This document shows positions 18,272 through 26,356 of a DNA stretch of 64,000 bases, piece by piece. Source of the stretch: Actinomycetales bacterium (GTDB taxonomy: Bacteria; Actinomycetota; Actinomycetes; S36-B12; UBA5976); the NCBI GenBank assembly GCA_018969715.1, contig JAGWXT010000006.1:40081-104080 (forward strand), written 5' to 3'. A program made the position numbers and the translations under genes. Each line of letters begins with the position of its first letter. Within the stretch, counting starts at the first letter, position 1. Under the pieces are notes generated by a model, which saw only the letters and a program-made list of their open reading frames with translations, ran no database searches and was not told the DNA's origin.

Positions 18272-19228
18272 GTGATGTCGCAGACGCAGCCGGAGGGTCG
18301 AAGCACCCGGGATCCGAGTGGACCGATGGCGGGGACGATTGCGATCCTGCGCAAGCAGGGGCTGCCGTGGTGCGATGCTGGGGATCTGCCAGCATCCGAG
18401 GCGCGCTTCGATGATGGTCGGGCATGGCGGCTGGAGATCCCGTCGGTGGAGGGACCGGCGGCCATGGCGGCGGTTATCGAGGAGGCCGAACGCCTCGGGG
18501 TGCGCGTGGATCGGGTGAGTCAGGGCAGCGGGATCTCGATGCTCACCGACGGCGAGCTCACCGAGATGCTCACCCTCGGTGAGGCCCACGGGATAGAGGT
18601 GTGCCTGTTCGTCGGCCCGCGTGCCAGTTGGGGAGTGGGCAGGCAGCCGGTCAGCGGCGCTGGTGCGGTGGCGGGGCCTACCCTGCGAGGGGCTGATCAG
18701 GTGCGGTTCGCCCTCGAGGAGGTTCGCTCCGCAACGGAGCGCGGCCTGCGCAGCATCCTCGTCGGCGATGTCGGCCTGCTCGCGATCATCGGTCGCGCGA
18801 AGGTGGCCGGGGACCTGCCACCGGAACTGGTAGTGAAGACCTCGGTTGCCTTGCCCTGCCCCAACCCGGCCACTGCCGCGGTCCTCGCGGCACTGGGGGC
18901 AACGTCCATCAATCTGGGCACGGACCTGTCGCTCGGCCAGATCGCCGCGATCCGCGCGGCGGTGTCGACACCAGTGGATGTCTATTGCGAGGCGCCGGAC
19001 GACTTCGGCGGTGTGATCCGCCACTTCGAGGTCATTGACATGGTGCGGGTCGCGTCGCCGATCTACATCAAGTTCACGGTCCGCAACGCACCGGGGATCT
19101 ACCCATCGGGCGCCCACCTTGCGGGGACGGTTCTGTCGACAGCGCGGGAGCGCGTGCGACGGGCGGCGCTGGCCATCGACCTGCTGCGCCGGTACGGGTC
19201 CTCCTCGACGCACGCACCAGCGCACTAG
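18272..19228 (+). CDS. TIM-barrel-like protein of uncertain function (possible U32-peptidase-related)
   Basis: 319-codon ORF in operon; IEVCLFVGPRA..., LGATSINLGTDLSLGQIAAIRAAVSTPVDVYCEAPDDFGGVIRHFEVIDMVRVASPIYIKF. Family assignment from memory only. Confidence 0.6.
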   Translation: MMSQTQPEGRSTRDPSGPMAGTIAILRKQGLPWCDAGDLPASEARFDDGRAWRLEIPSVEGPAAMAAVIEEAERLGVRVDRVSQGSGISMLTDGELTEMLTLGEAHGIEVCLFVGPRASWGVGRQPVSGAGAVAGPTLRGADQVRFALEEVRSATERGLRSILVGDVGLLAIIGRAKVAGDLPPELVVKTSVALPCPNPATAAVLAALGATSINLGTDLSLGQIAAIRAAVSTPVDVYCEAPDDFGGVIRHFEVIDMVRVASPIYIKFTVRNAPGIYPSGAHLAGTVLSTARERVRRAALAIDLLRRYGSSSTHAPAH

Positions 19229-19238
19229 GCGCACTAGG
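19221..19238. repeat. 9-bp x2 direct repeat spanning a stop codon
   Basis: CGCACTAGG-CGCACTAGG; the first TAG is the stop of the preceding CDS. Confidence 0.7.
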
Positions 19239-19259
19239 CGAATAAGGGAAGGTAGGCGG

Positions 19260-20765
19260 ATGAGCGAGGGGCAGGTGCCGGGGCAGTTGGCGCCGGGCTG
19301 GGTGGATCCGGGGCAGATGGCGCAGGCGTGGGTGGACCCGCGCACGGGCAGCAGCCAGCAGCCACCGATGGCGGACAGCGACAGTTCCGAGGTCGCCGAT
19401 GCGGTCGCGGCGGCCCATACCGCCTGGCTGGCGTGGCGCAGCCTCAGCCATGAGCACCGCGCCATGGCGCTGTCGGCCATCGCCGATGCCCTGGACGACG
19501 ACGCTGGGCCGCTCGCAGCACTGGGCGATGCCGAGACCGCTCTCGGCGTGCCCCGGCTCACCGGTGAGGTTGCGCGGACGACGTTCCAGTTGCGCATGTT
19601 CGGTTCCGCCCTGCGCGCGGGGGCGATCCTCGGTCAGCAGGTCGATGACGCGGTAGCGGGCCCGCCGCCGGCTGGCCGACCGCACCTGGTTCGCACGCGC
19701 CTGCCGTTGGGGGTGGTCGCCGTTTTCGGGGCCAGCAACTTCCCACTCGCATTCGGTGTGCTCGGGGGCGACACCGCATCGGCGCTGGCCGCTGGGTGCG
19801 CAGTGGTGGTGAAGGAGCATCCAGCCCACCCTCGTCTTTCCGCCCATCTGGTTGCCCTCGCCAGATCGGCCCTGGTGCGGGTGGGGGCTCCGGCGGATGT
19901 CCTCACATCGGTACGGGGAATCGCAGCCGGTGCGGCCCTCGTTGCGGCCGAGCAGGTGCGGGCGGTGGGCTTCACCGGCTCGACGGCGGGGGGGCGGGCA
20001 CTGTTCGACCTCGCGATGAGCCGGCCGGACCCGATTCCGTTCTACGGTGAGTTGGGCAGCGTCAACCCGGTGATCGTCACCCCCGCCGCCGCCGCGGCCC
20101 GCGGGGAGGAGATCGGCACTGGGTTCGTCGAATCCCTCACCCTTGGGGCAGGGCAGTTCTGCACCAAGCCTGCCCTCCTCGGCTACCCCAGGCCGTCGAC
20201 GTCGCTGGTGGCGGCGGCGATCGCCGCGCTCACCGCCGTCCCGGCGGTCCCCCTGCTGACACCCGCGATTGCCGAGCGATTCACGCGGCGGGTTGCCCAG
20301 CTTGCCGAGGTTGGCACGCTGCTCGCCGGTGGTGGGGCGGTTGATCAGCCGGGGGCGTGGGTGCGTCCTGCGCTGGTGGGAATGTCTGCGGAGACCTACC
20401 TCAACGGCCCGGCGCTGGTGCGCGAGGAGTGCTTCGGCCCCGCCGCCCTGCTCGTGAGCTGCAGCGATGCTGACCAGGCGCTGGCGCTGGCGAGCAGCGG
20501 TCCGGGGGTGCTCGTCTCCTGCCTGCACACGGTGGACGACGATGCTGTGGCCCCGGGTCTGGCGGCCGCGCTCGCCTATCGAAGTGGCCGGGTGGTCATC
20601 AATGGCTGGCCAACCGGGGTCGCTGTCTCCCCGGTCCAGATGCACGGCGGGCCCTATCCAGCGTCGACCCGGGCACAGGACACGTCGGTTGGCCTCGCCG
20701 CGGTGGACCGCTTCACACGACCGGTCGTCTGGCAGTCGGCGCCGGCCTCGCTGATCCTCACATAG
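19260..20765 (+). CDS. NAD(P)-dependent aldehyde dehydrogenase (alpha-ketoglutarate semialdehyde dehydrogenase-like)
   Basis: GVVAVFGASNFPLAFGVLGGDTASALAAGCAVVVKEHPAHP, VGFTGSTAGGRALFDLA, ELGSVNPVIVTP, GQFCTKPALL. Confidence 0.87.
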   Translation: MSEGQVPGQLAPGWVDPGQMAQAWVDPRTGSSQQPPMADSDSSEVADAVAAAHTAWLAWRSLSHEHRAMALSAIADALDDDAGPLAALGDAETALGVPRLTGEVARTTFQLRMFGSALRAGAILGQQVDDAVAGPPPAGRPHLVRTRLPLGVVAVFGASNFPLAFGVLGGDTASALAAGCAVVVKEHPAHPRLSAHLVALARSALVRVGAPADVLTSVRGIAAGAALVAAEQVRAVGFTGSTAGGRALFDLAMSRPDPIPFYGELGSVNPVIVTPAAAAARGEEIGTGFVESLTLGAGQFCTKPALLGYPRPSTSLVAAAIAALTAVPAVPLLTPAIAERFTRRVAQLAEVGTLLAGGGAVDQPGAWVRPALVGMSAETYLNGPALVREECFGPAALLVSCSDADQALALASSGPGVLVSCLHTVDDDAVAPGLAAALAYRSGRVVINGWPTGVAVSPVQMHGGPYPASTRAQDTSVGLAAVDRFTRPVVWQSAPASLILT

Positions 20766-20876
20766 CGCCGCCGCGCTGTCGCGTGCCGCGGGGGTCTTCG
20801 CGACGCGACTTCCTGTTGGGCGTTGGGTGTTGGGGGGTGTTGGGCGTGGCGCCGCGGTGTGCGTCATGTGACGCTC

Positions 20877-21121
20877 TATAAAAAGGTGAGGACCCCTCGA
20901 AGTATGAGTTCGAGGGGTCCTCACGTGGGCTGATCGGAAGCCGGCCGACGAATCGGGTGTGGACCCACATGCTGTGCACGCCACACTCAGGGCGCTGGGC
21001 GCCCCCCAACAACCTCCAACCCTCGACGTTCCGCGATGACACTCCCCAGCAGCATCCGGGGCCCGGACGTGATCCGAGCGGTGTCACCACTTCCCAGCCG
21101 AACCGAGCCTTGCGACCCAGT
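20877..21121 (-). ncRNA. Candidate structured non-coding RNA of about 245 nt
   Basis: Candidate promoter TTGCGT (compl. 21156-21151), 17-nt spacer, TAGACA (compl. 21133-21128); several hairpins; strong terminator; no convincing ORF. Identity unknown. Confidence 0.5.
20886..20924 (-). terminator. Intrinsic terminator for minus-strand transcription
   Basis: Perfect 16-bp stem GTGAGGACCCCTCGAA / TTCGAGGGGTCCTCAC, 7-nt loop; on the minus strand it is followed by CTTTTTATA (U-tract), on the plus strand it is not. Confidence 0.85.
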
Positions 21122-21268
21122 GCTCTATGTCTAGTCCTATTCAGCGGGCGACGCAAGTCCGGCGGCCAGGGAATTCAAGAAACTTTGGTCAATCCCGTCC
21201 CAGTAAAGCTGATCCGTCTCATGCGATGCACGTCGGCGCAGGCCGGGGCCGTCGATCGGTTCGCGCGT

Positions 21269-21745
21269 TCAGGCGATGGCGAGCTCGCGGAGCAGCCGTG
21301 CGACGTGACCCGTCGCCCTGGTATTGGGTTTCACGAGTTCCACGATGCCATTGGGGCTGATGACAAATGTGGTGCGAATGATGCCGGTGACGGGACGCCC
21401 GTACATGGTTCGCTGTCCCCATGCTCCGTAAGCCATCGCCACCCGGTGGTCGGGGTCGGACAGCAGGGTGAAGGTCAGCCCATCGCGCTCCCGGAACCGG
21501 GCGAGGGTGTCCGGGCTGTCAGGTGACACGCCTACAACACACGCCCCGGCTGCGGTCACTTGGGCGAGGGAGTCGCGGAAGTCACCGGCCTGGGTGGTGC
21601 ACCCGGGTGTCATCGCGGCCGGATAGAAGTAGAGGATCACCCGCTGCCCGCGGAACCGGGACAGCCGCACCAGCGTTCCGGCGTCATCGCGCAGTGCGAA
21701 GGCGGGCGCTCGATCGCCGACCATCGGTGGTGAGGCTGTCGCCAT
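21269..21745 (-). CDS. bcp: Thioredoxin-dependent thiol peroxidase (peroxiredoxin Q/Bcp)
   Basis: GDRAPAFALRDDAGTLVRLSRFRGQRVILYFYPAAMTPGCTTQAGDFRD. Confidence 0.88.
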   Translation of the reverse strand: MATASPPMVGDRAPAFALRDDAGTLVRLSRFRGQRVILYFYPAAMTPGCTTQAGDFRDSLAQVTAAGACVVGVSPDSPDTLARFRERDGLTFTLLSDPDHRVAMAYGAWGQRTMYGRPVTGIIRTTFVISPNGIVELVKPNTRATGHVARLLRELAIA

Positions 21746-21811
21746 CGGGGCTCCCTTCCCAGTGATCCAAGGCTAGTGCGGACGGACTGCGCCATCGGGC
21801 ACACTGATGGG

Positions 21812-22309
21812 GTGCCACGGTCCATGCCGGTACTCATCGCCACGGCGCTGCTGGGTGCGTTCGTGTGGGGCCCGCTCCCGACGACGCAGGCCGCAGGGCT
21901 GGGCACCGCGGTGACGGCGAACGATCCCCTCTACCTGCCGGTGACGGCGCGGGCTCGCATCGGCGGGGTGACCATTGGCCTGGAAGTCGCCGATGAGCAG
22001 GCTGAGCAGATCCGAGGGCTGATGTTTCGACCACCCCTGGCCGATCGTCGCGGCATGCTCTTCCCCTTCACCCCCGCCCAGCCGGTGTCATTCTGGATGT
22101 TCAACGTGCCCGTCTCCCTCGACATGGTGTTCATCCACAACGGACGGGTACGCGGGGTCGTCACCGCCCCGCCGTGTGCGGCCACGCCGTGCCCGGTGTA
22201 CGGCCTCGGACCCCGGCCGGTGGACGCGGTCATTGAGCTGCGGGCGGGCCATGCGGCCGAACTGGGCATTGCGGTGGGTCAGCGAGTTCGCATCACGCCG
22301 CGGCGCTGA
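21812..22309 (+). CDS. DUF192-family secreted protein
   Basis: GGVTIGLEVADEQAEQIRGLMFRPPLADRRGMLFPFTPAQPVSFWMFNVPVSLDMVFIHNGRV; N-terminal signal. Confidence 0.8.
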   Translation: MPRSMPVLIATALLGAFVWGPLPTTQAAGLGTAVTANDPLYLPVTARARIGGVTIGLEVADEQAEQIRGLMFRPPLADRRGMLFPFTPAQPVSFWMFNVPVSLDMVFIHNGRVRGVVTAPPCAATPCPVYGLGPRPVDAVIELRAGHAAELGIAVGQRVRITPRR

Positions 22310-22916
22310 GCCGCATCGGGCGCTCCGTGCTGAGTGCGGAACGGATGCGATGGAGGGTTGCGGTGACCGTCCGGGCATTGGCGTAGCCCAGGATCTCCGC
22401 GATCTCACGGTGCGGATACCCCTGGGCGACGAGGAGCAGCAACTGCCGCTCCCGCTCATTGAGCCGGCGGAGCAGGCGGTCGGCATCGACCCGAGCGGTC
22501 GCCAGCAGCGCGGGATCGGATGCGGGGGCACCTCGTTCGAGGACGGCCTGCCAAGCCGTTCCGGTCGCCGCATCCCAATCAACCGGCGTGGTCCACCGTC
22601 CGCGCCGCAGCAGGTCGACGATGCGATTGCGGGCCACGACCGCACCCCATGCCGCAGGATCATCGCAGCCGCGGTCGAGGGCCCGGGCCACGAAGGCTGC
22701 GACAACATCTTGGCCGATGTCCTCGGCTGCCTGCCGGATTGCTGGATTCCGGTTACGCCGCGCCACTGCCTCGGCAGCTCGCTGCACCGCCGACGCCACC
22801 TCGGCGGTGTCCTGTCTCCCGGCGGTGTCCCGCCGCCCGGAAGGGGGTGGACCGTCGCTCGCGAGCGTTGACGCCGCCCAGCCATTGCCTGCATTACCCA
22901 TCCGCGCAACCCCCAT
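22293..22916 (-). CDS. Sigma-70 family RNA polymerase sigma factor / LuxR-like HTH
   Basis: C-terminal LNERERQLLLLVAQGYPHREIAEILGYANARTVTATLHRIRSAL; N-terminal region 2-like segment VVARNRIVDLLRRGR. Confidence 0.72.
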   Translation of the reverse strand: MGVARMGNAGNGWAASTLASDGPPPSGRRDTAGRQDTAEVASAVQRAAEAVARRNRNPAIRQAAEDIGQDVVAAFVARALDRGCDDPAAWGAVVARNRIVDLLRRGRWTTPVDWDAATGTAWQAVLERGAPASDPALLATARVDADRLLRRLNERERQLLLLVAQGYPHREIAEILGYANARTVTATLHRIRSALSTERPMRLSAAA

Positions 22917-23116
22917 TCGCTCCAGCTGCTCCTCTACATCCGGTACATCGGGCGATGTGACCCGTGAAGCCCTTCATGACCTGCTGCCCACTGAAAGGTA
23001 CGTCCCGGGTATGACACGCCGGGAACCCGTGGCCACTGGGCTGTTGACCTCCGAGGGGGGTGAAGCGTCTAAAGAGGGGACGCACCGCGCGGCCGAAGAG
23101 CGGAAGGACATTTCTC

Positions 23117-24532
23117 ATGCACGTCAATGCCCACCTCGATATCGACCTCGTTGCCCTCGATGAGCCGCGCGGGCTGACCTGCCTGCTGGAGATCACCGCC
23201 CCGGAGGGAATCGCCGCGGATCGGCCGCCGCGAACCCTGATCATGGTGCTCGACCGATCCGGGTCGATGGCCGGTGAGCGGCTGGCAGCCGCTCAGGAGG
23301 CCATCTGCGACCTGGTGCGCCGACTGTCTGCGGCGGACTCCTTCGGCCTGGTCACATTCGACAATGAGGCGGTGCTCGCCCTCCCAGTGCGGCCGATGGG
23401 TCAGTGCGATCGCAGTGAGATCGCTCGACAGGTGCGCGCGATCAGGCCCGGGGGCAGCACCAATCTCGGCGCCGGGTACCTCATTGCCCTACGGGAGGCG
23501 CGGGCAGTGGTTGCCGAGATGCCACGGCGCAGTGCAACCATCCTGCTGCTCTCCGATGGCCACGCCAACCAGGGTCTGGTCGATGCGGACCAGCTCTTCG
23601 GGCTTGCTCAGGCGGCGGCGGAGCGGGTGACCACCAGCACGGTGGGCATCGGGGCCAGCTATGACGAGACCCTGCTGGAGGCTCTCAGTCGAGGTGGTGC
23701 CGGAGTGCATCACTTCGCACCGGACCCCGATTCGGCGGCGGCGATCGTTGCGGACACCGTCTCGGACCTGCTGTCGGTCTCCGCGCTGGCCACGACCGTC
23801 CGCGTGGTTCCGGCAGCCGGGATCGCCGCCGGCGTCTCGCTGCTGCAGCAGCTGCCCGTCGTGCGCGATGGGGACGGGCTGGTGGCAACCATCGGTGACC
23901 TGTACGCCGGTGAGGAGCGGCGACTGCTGCTGCGCTTCGATGTGCCACGACTGACCGGCCGGGGGCCGCAGGTGGTCGCGCACATCACGGTTGTGTTCAC
24001 CGCAGCCGACACACTCACCGAGCATCGGATCACGGTCCCGGTGACGGTGACCGCCCTGCCCCGGGCTGAGGTGGGCACTCCCCTGCCCAATCCGATCGTC
24101 GAGGTCGAGCGCCTGCTGTGGGAGACCGATGTCCGAATGAAGGAGGCAGTCGTCGACCTCCAGCGGGATGACCCGGCGGCAGCTCGGCGGCGACTGGCCG
24201 GGCTGCGGACGGATCTCGAGCAGATGGCCGCCCCGATGGCCGCCGCCGCGCCGGCCCACTACGAGGATCTGCGCGCGTCAATCGCGCAGGTGGAGCAGCG
24301 GATAGCGGAGCTCGACAGCGATGGGGAGGGGCTGACTGCCAAGCGAATGATGGCGCAGGCATCGGCCTCGGCGCGAGGCGGCATGAGCAAGGAGCGGGCA
24401 GCGCGCATCAAGTCCGAGCGCGCCGAACGGGCCAGCGCTCCGCCCGCTGCCGATGGGACGGCTGCCGGCGGTGGGACGGCTGCCGGCGATGCATCAGCTC
24501 CGGATGCGGGGCCGGTCGGCGGCGCCTCATGA
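23117..24532 (+). CDS. VWA-domain protein
   Basis: TLIMVLDRSGSMAGERLAAAQEAI (MIDAS DxSxS), GGSTNLGAGYL, ILLLSDGHANQG. Confidence 0.85.
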   Translation: MHVNAHLDIDLVALDEPRGLTCLLEITAPEGIAADRPPRTLIMVLDRSGSMAGERLAAAQEAICDLVRRLSAADSFGLVTFDNEAVLALPVRPMGQCDRSEIARQVRAIRPGGSTNLGAGYLIALREARAVVAEMPRRSATILLLSDGHANQGLVDADQLFGLAQAAAERVTTSTVGIGASYDETLLEALSRGGAGVHHFAPDPDSAAAIVADTVSDLLSVSALATTVRVVPAAGIAAGVSLLQQLPVVRDGDGLVATIGDLYAGEERRLLLRFDVPRLTGRGPQVVAHITVVFTAADTLTEHRITVPVTVTALPRAEVGTPLPNPIVEVERLLWETDVRMKEAVVDLQRDDPAAARRRLAGLRTDLEQMAAPMAAAAPAHYEDLRASIAQVEQRIAELDSDGEGLTAKRMMAQASASARGGMSKERAARIKSERAERASAPPAADGTAAGGGTAAGDASAPDAGPVGGAS

Positions 24533-25497
24533 GCACCCCGCCACCGACCCCGCCACCGACCCCGCCACCGACCTCGGCTGCGGGGCTCGTGCTCGTGACC
24601 TCGGATGCCTTCAACGGGTGGGTCTTTCACGATGCCCACCCCACTCAGGGTCGCCGGTTCCGGAACGGCCGCAGCCGCGTGCTTGACCTGGCGGCGTCGG
24701 TCAACCTCTCGGTCACCGAGGTCGCGGCCGATCTCCTGCCGGACCTGGCGGTGCTTGCCGACGTGCACGATCGCGGCTACGTCGAAACCGTCGTCCTCGG
24801 TGGTCGGTGTGATGAGTGGTCCGGTGTCCGGCGCGACCTGGGGGAGATCGCCCTGCGGATGGTCGGCGGGACGCTGCTCGCCGTCGAGGCCCTGCTCGCC
24901 GGCAGCCGAACGGCGGTCAACCTGGCTGGGGCGAAGCATCACGCGATGAGAGCGAACTCCAGCGGATTCTGCGTGTTCAACGATCTGGCTATTGCCGCTC
25001 GTCTGGTGCTCGACGGTCATGCCGATCGGGTGTCTCGGATTGCCATCCTCGATATCGACGCTCACCACGGTGACGGCACCGAGGTGCTGTGCGCCGACGA
25101 TCCGCGGATCCTCACCTTCTCCGTGCACGACCGCACGATCTTCCCCGGAACCGGTCACGAGGACGATCCCTCGCGCCACGTCCACAACCGACCGCTGGCA
25201 GCCGGCAGCGGTGATTCCGCCCTGGCGTCGGCCGTGGCGCAGTGGCGTGATGTGGCCGAGCGCTTCGCCCCAGACATGATCATGCTCGCCATCGGCGCCG
25301 ACGGGCATCGCAACGATCCGCTGTCGACCCTCACCTACACCTATGACGGAATGTCATCGGCGGTGGCGGCTGTGCGGCAGGCCTTCCCCGAACTGCCCAT
25401 CCTCTGCGGCGGTGCCGGCGGCTACTGCCCTGATCTGGAGACACCTGAGTCGTGGGCTCGGATGGCGGTGGCGGCGGCGATAGGGTCACCTGTGTGA
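24529..25497 (+). CDS. Histone deacetylase-family amidohydrolase (AcuC-like)
   Basis: AKHHAMRANSSGFCVFNDLAIAARL, ILDIDAHHGDGTEVL, GADGHRNDPLSTLTYTYDG. Confidence 0.85.
   Translation: MSTPPPTPPPTPPPTSAAGLVLVTSDAFNGWVFHDAHPTQGRRFRNGRSRVLDLAASVNLSVTEVAADLLPDLAVLADVHDRGYVETVVLGGRCDEWSGVRRDLGEIALRMVGGTLLAVEALLAGSRTAVNLAGAKHHAMRANSSGFCVFNDLAIAARLVLDGHADRVSRIAILDIDAHHGDGTEVLCADDPRILTFSVHDRTIFPGTGHEDDPSRHVHNRPLAAGSGDSALASAVAQWRDVAERFAPDMIMLAIGADGHRNDPLSTLTYTYDGMSSAVAAVRQAFPELPILCGGAGGYCPDLETPESWARMAVAAAIGSPV
24538..24573. repeat. 12-bp x3 perfect tandem repeat encoding (TPPP)n at HDAC N-terminus
   Basis: CCGCCACCGACC x3. Confidence 0.95.
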
Positions 25498-26351
25498 CCG
25501 CTCACTTCCTTCGTTATGGCCCGGCAGGCTCAGAGAAGCCCGCACTGCGTTACGACGGGACCGTCTTCGACCTCACCTCGCTCACCGAGGACCTGACCGC
25601 GGACTTCATCGCGATGGATGGTCTCGCCATGGCTCGTGAGCGGGCGGCAGCCGGAGACCTGCCGGAGATCGACATCACCGGGGAGCGCATCGGCGCACCG
25701 ATCCACCGGCCGATGGCTGTCGTGTGCATTGGGCAGAATTACGCCGCTCACGCTGCGGAGTCCGGATCCGCCCCGCCGGAGTTCCCGATCGTCTTCTTCA
25801 AGCACCCCGCCTGCATCGTCGGCCCATCCGATGATGTGCGTATCCCGCGGGCGGCGCACAAGGTGGACTGGGAGGTTGAGCTTGCCGTCGTGCTCGGCGG
25901 GACTCCTCGCTACCTCGACTCACCAGCCGATGCGCTCGACTACGTTGCTGGCTACACGATCTCCAATGACGTGAGTGAACGGGATTTCCAGCTCACCATC
26001 TCGGCGGGTCAATGGTCGAAGGGCAAGTGCGCTGAGACCTTCAACCCCCTCGGGCCGACACTCGTGATGGCCGAGGACGTGCCCGATCCGCAGGCGCTGC
26101 GCCTCCGCTCATTTGTCAATGGTGAGCCGCGACAGGACTCCTCAACGGCCGACATGATCTTTCCGGTCGACTACCTCATCTGGCACCTCAGCCAGTTCAT
26201 GGCGCTCATGCCCGGTGACATCATCAACACCGGGACGCCCGAGGGGGTTGCACTGTCGGGGCGCTTCCCCTACCTGCAGGCCGGCGATGTCATGCGGATG
26301 TCCATCGACGGACTTGGTGAGCAGGAGCAGCGGGTTCTGCCACCGCGGTGA
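25494..26351 (+). CDS. Fumarylacetoacetate hydrolase-family protein
   Basis: AVVCIGQNYAAHAAESG, IVFFKHPACIVGPSDDVRIPRAAHKVDWEVELAVVLG, NTGTPEGVALSGRFPYLQAGDVMRM. Confidence 0.88.
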   Translation: MTAHFLRYGPAGSEKPALRYDGTVFDLTSLTEDLTADFIAMDGLAMARERAAAGDLPEIDITGERIGAPIHRPMAVVCIGQNYAAHAAESGSAPPEFPIVFFKHPACIVGPSDDVRIPRAAHKVDWEVELAVVLGGTPRYLDSPADALDYVAGYTISNDVSERDFQLTISAGQWSKGKCAETFNPLGPTLVMAEDVPDPQALRLRSFVNGEPRQDSSTADMIFPVDYLIWHLSQFMALMPGDIINTGTPEGVALSGRFPYLQAGDVMRMSIDGLGEQEQRVLPPR

Positions 26352-26356
26352 GGCGG

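Noticed and set aside
20886-20924. Terminator of the plus-strand ALDH operon
   Set aside because: On the plus strand the stem is followed by GTGGGCTG with no T-run; the T-run is on the minus strand, so the hairpin is assigned to minus-strand transcription (possibly used weakly by both).
19074-20984. 636-aa minus-strand ORF opposite the ALDH gene
   Set aside because: Arg/His-rich shadow frame of the ALDH CDS; no recognisable motifs.
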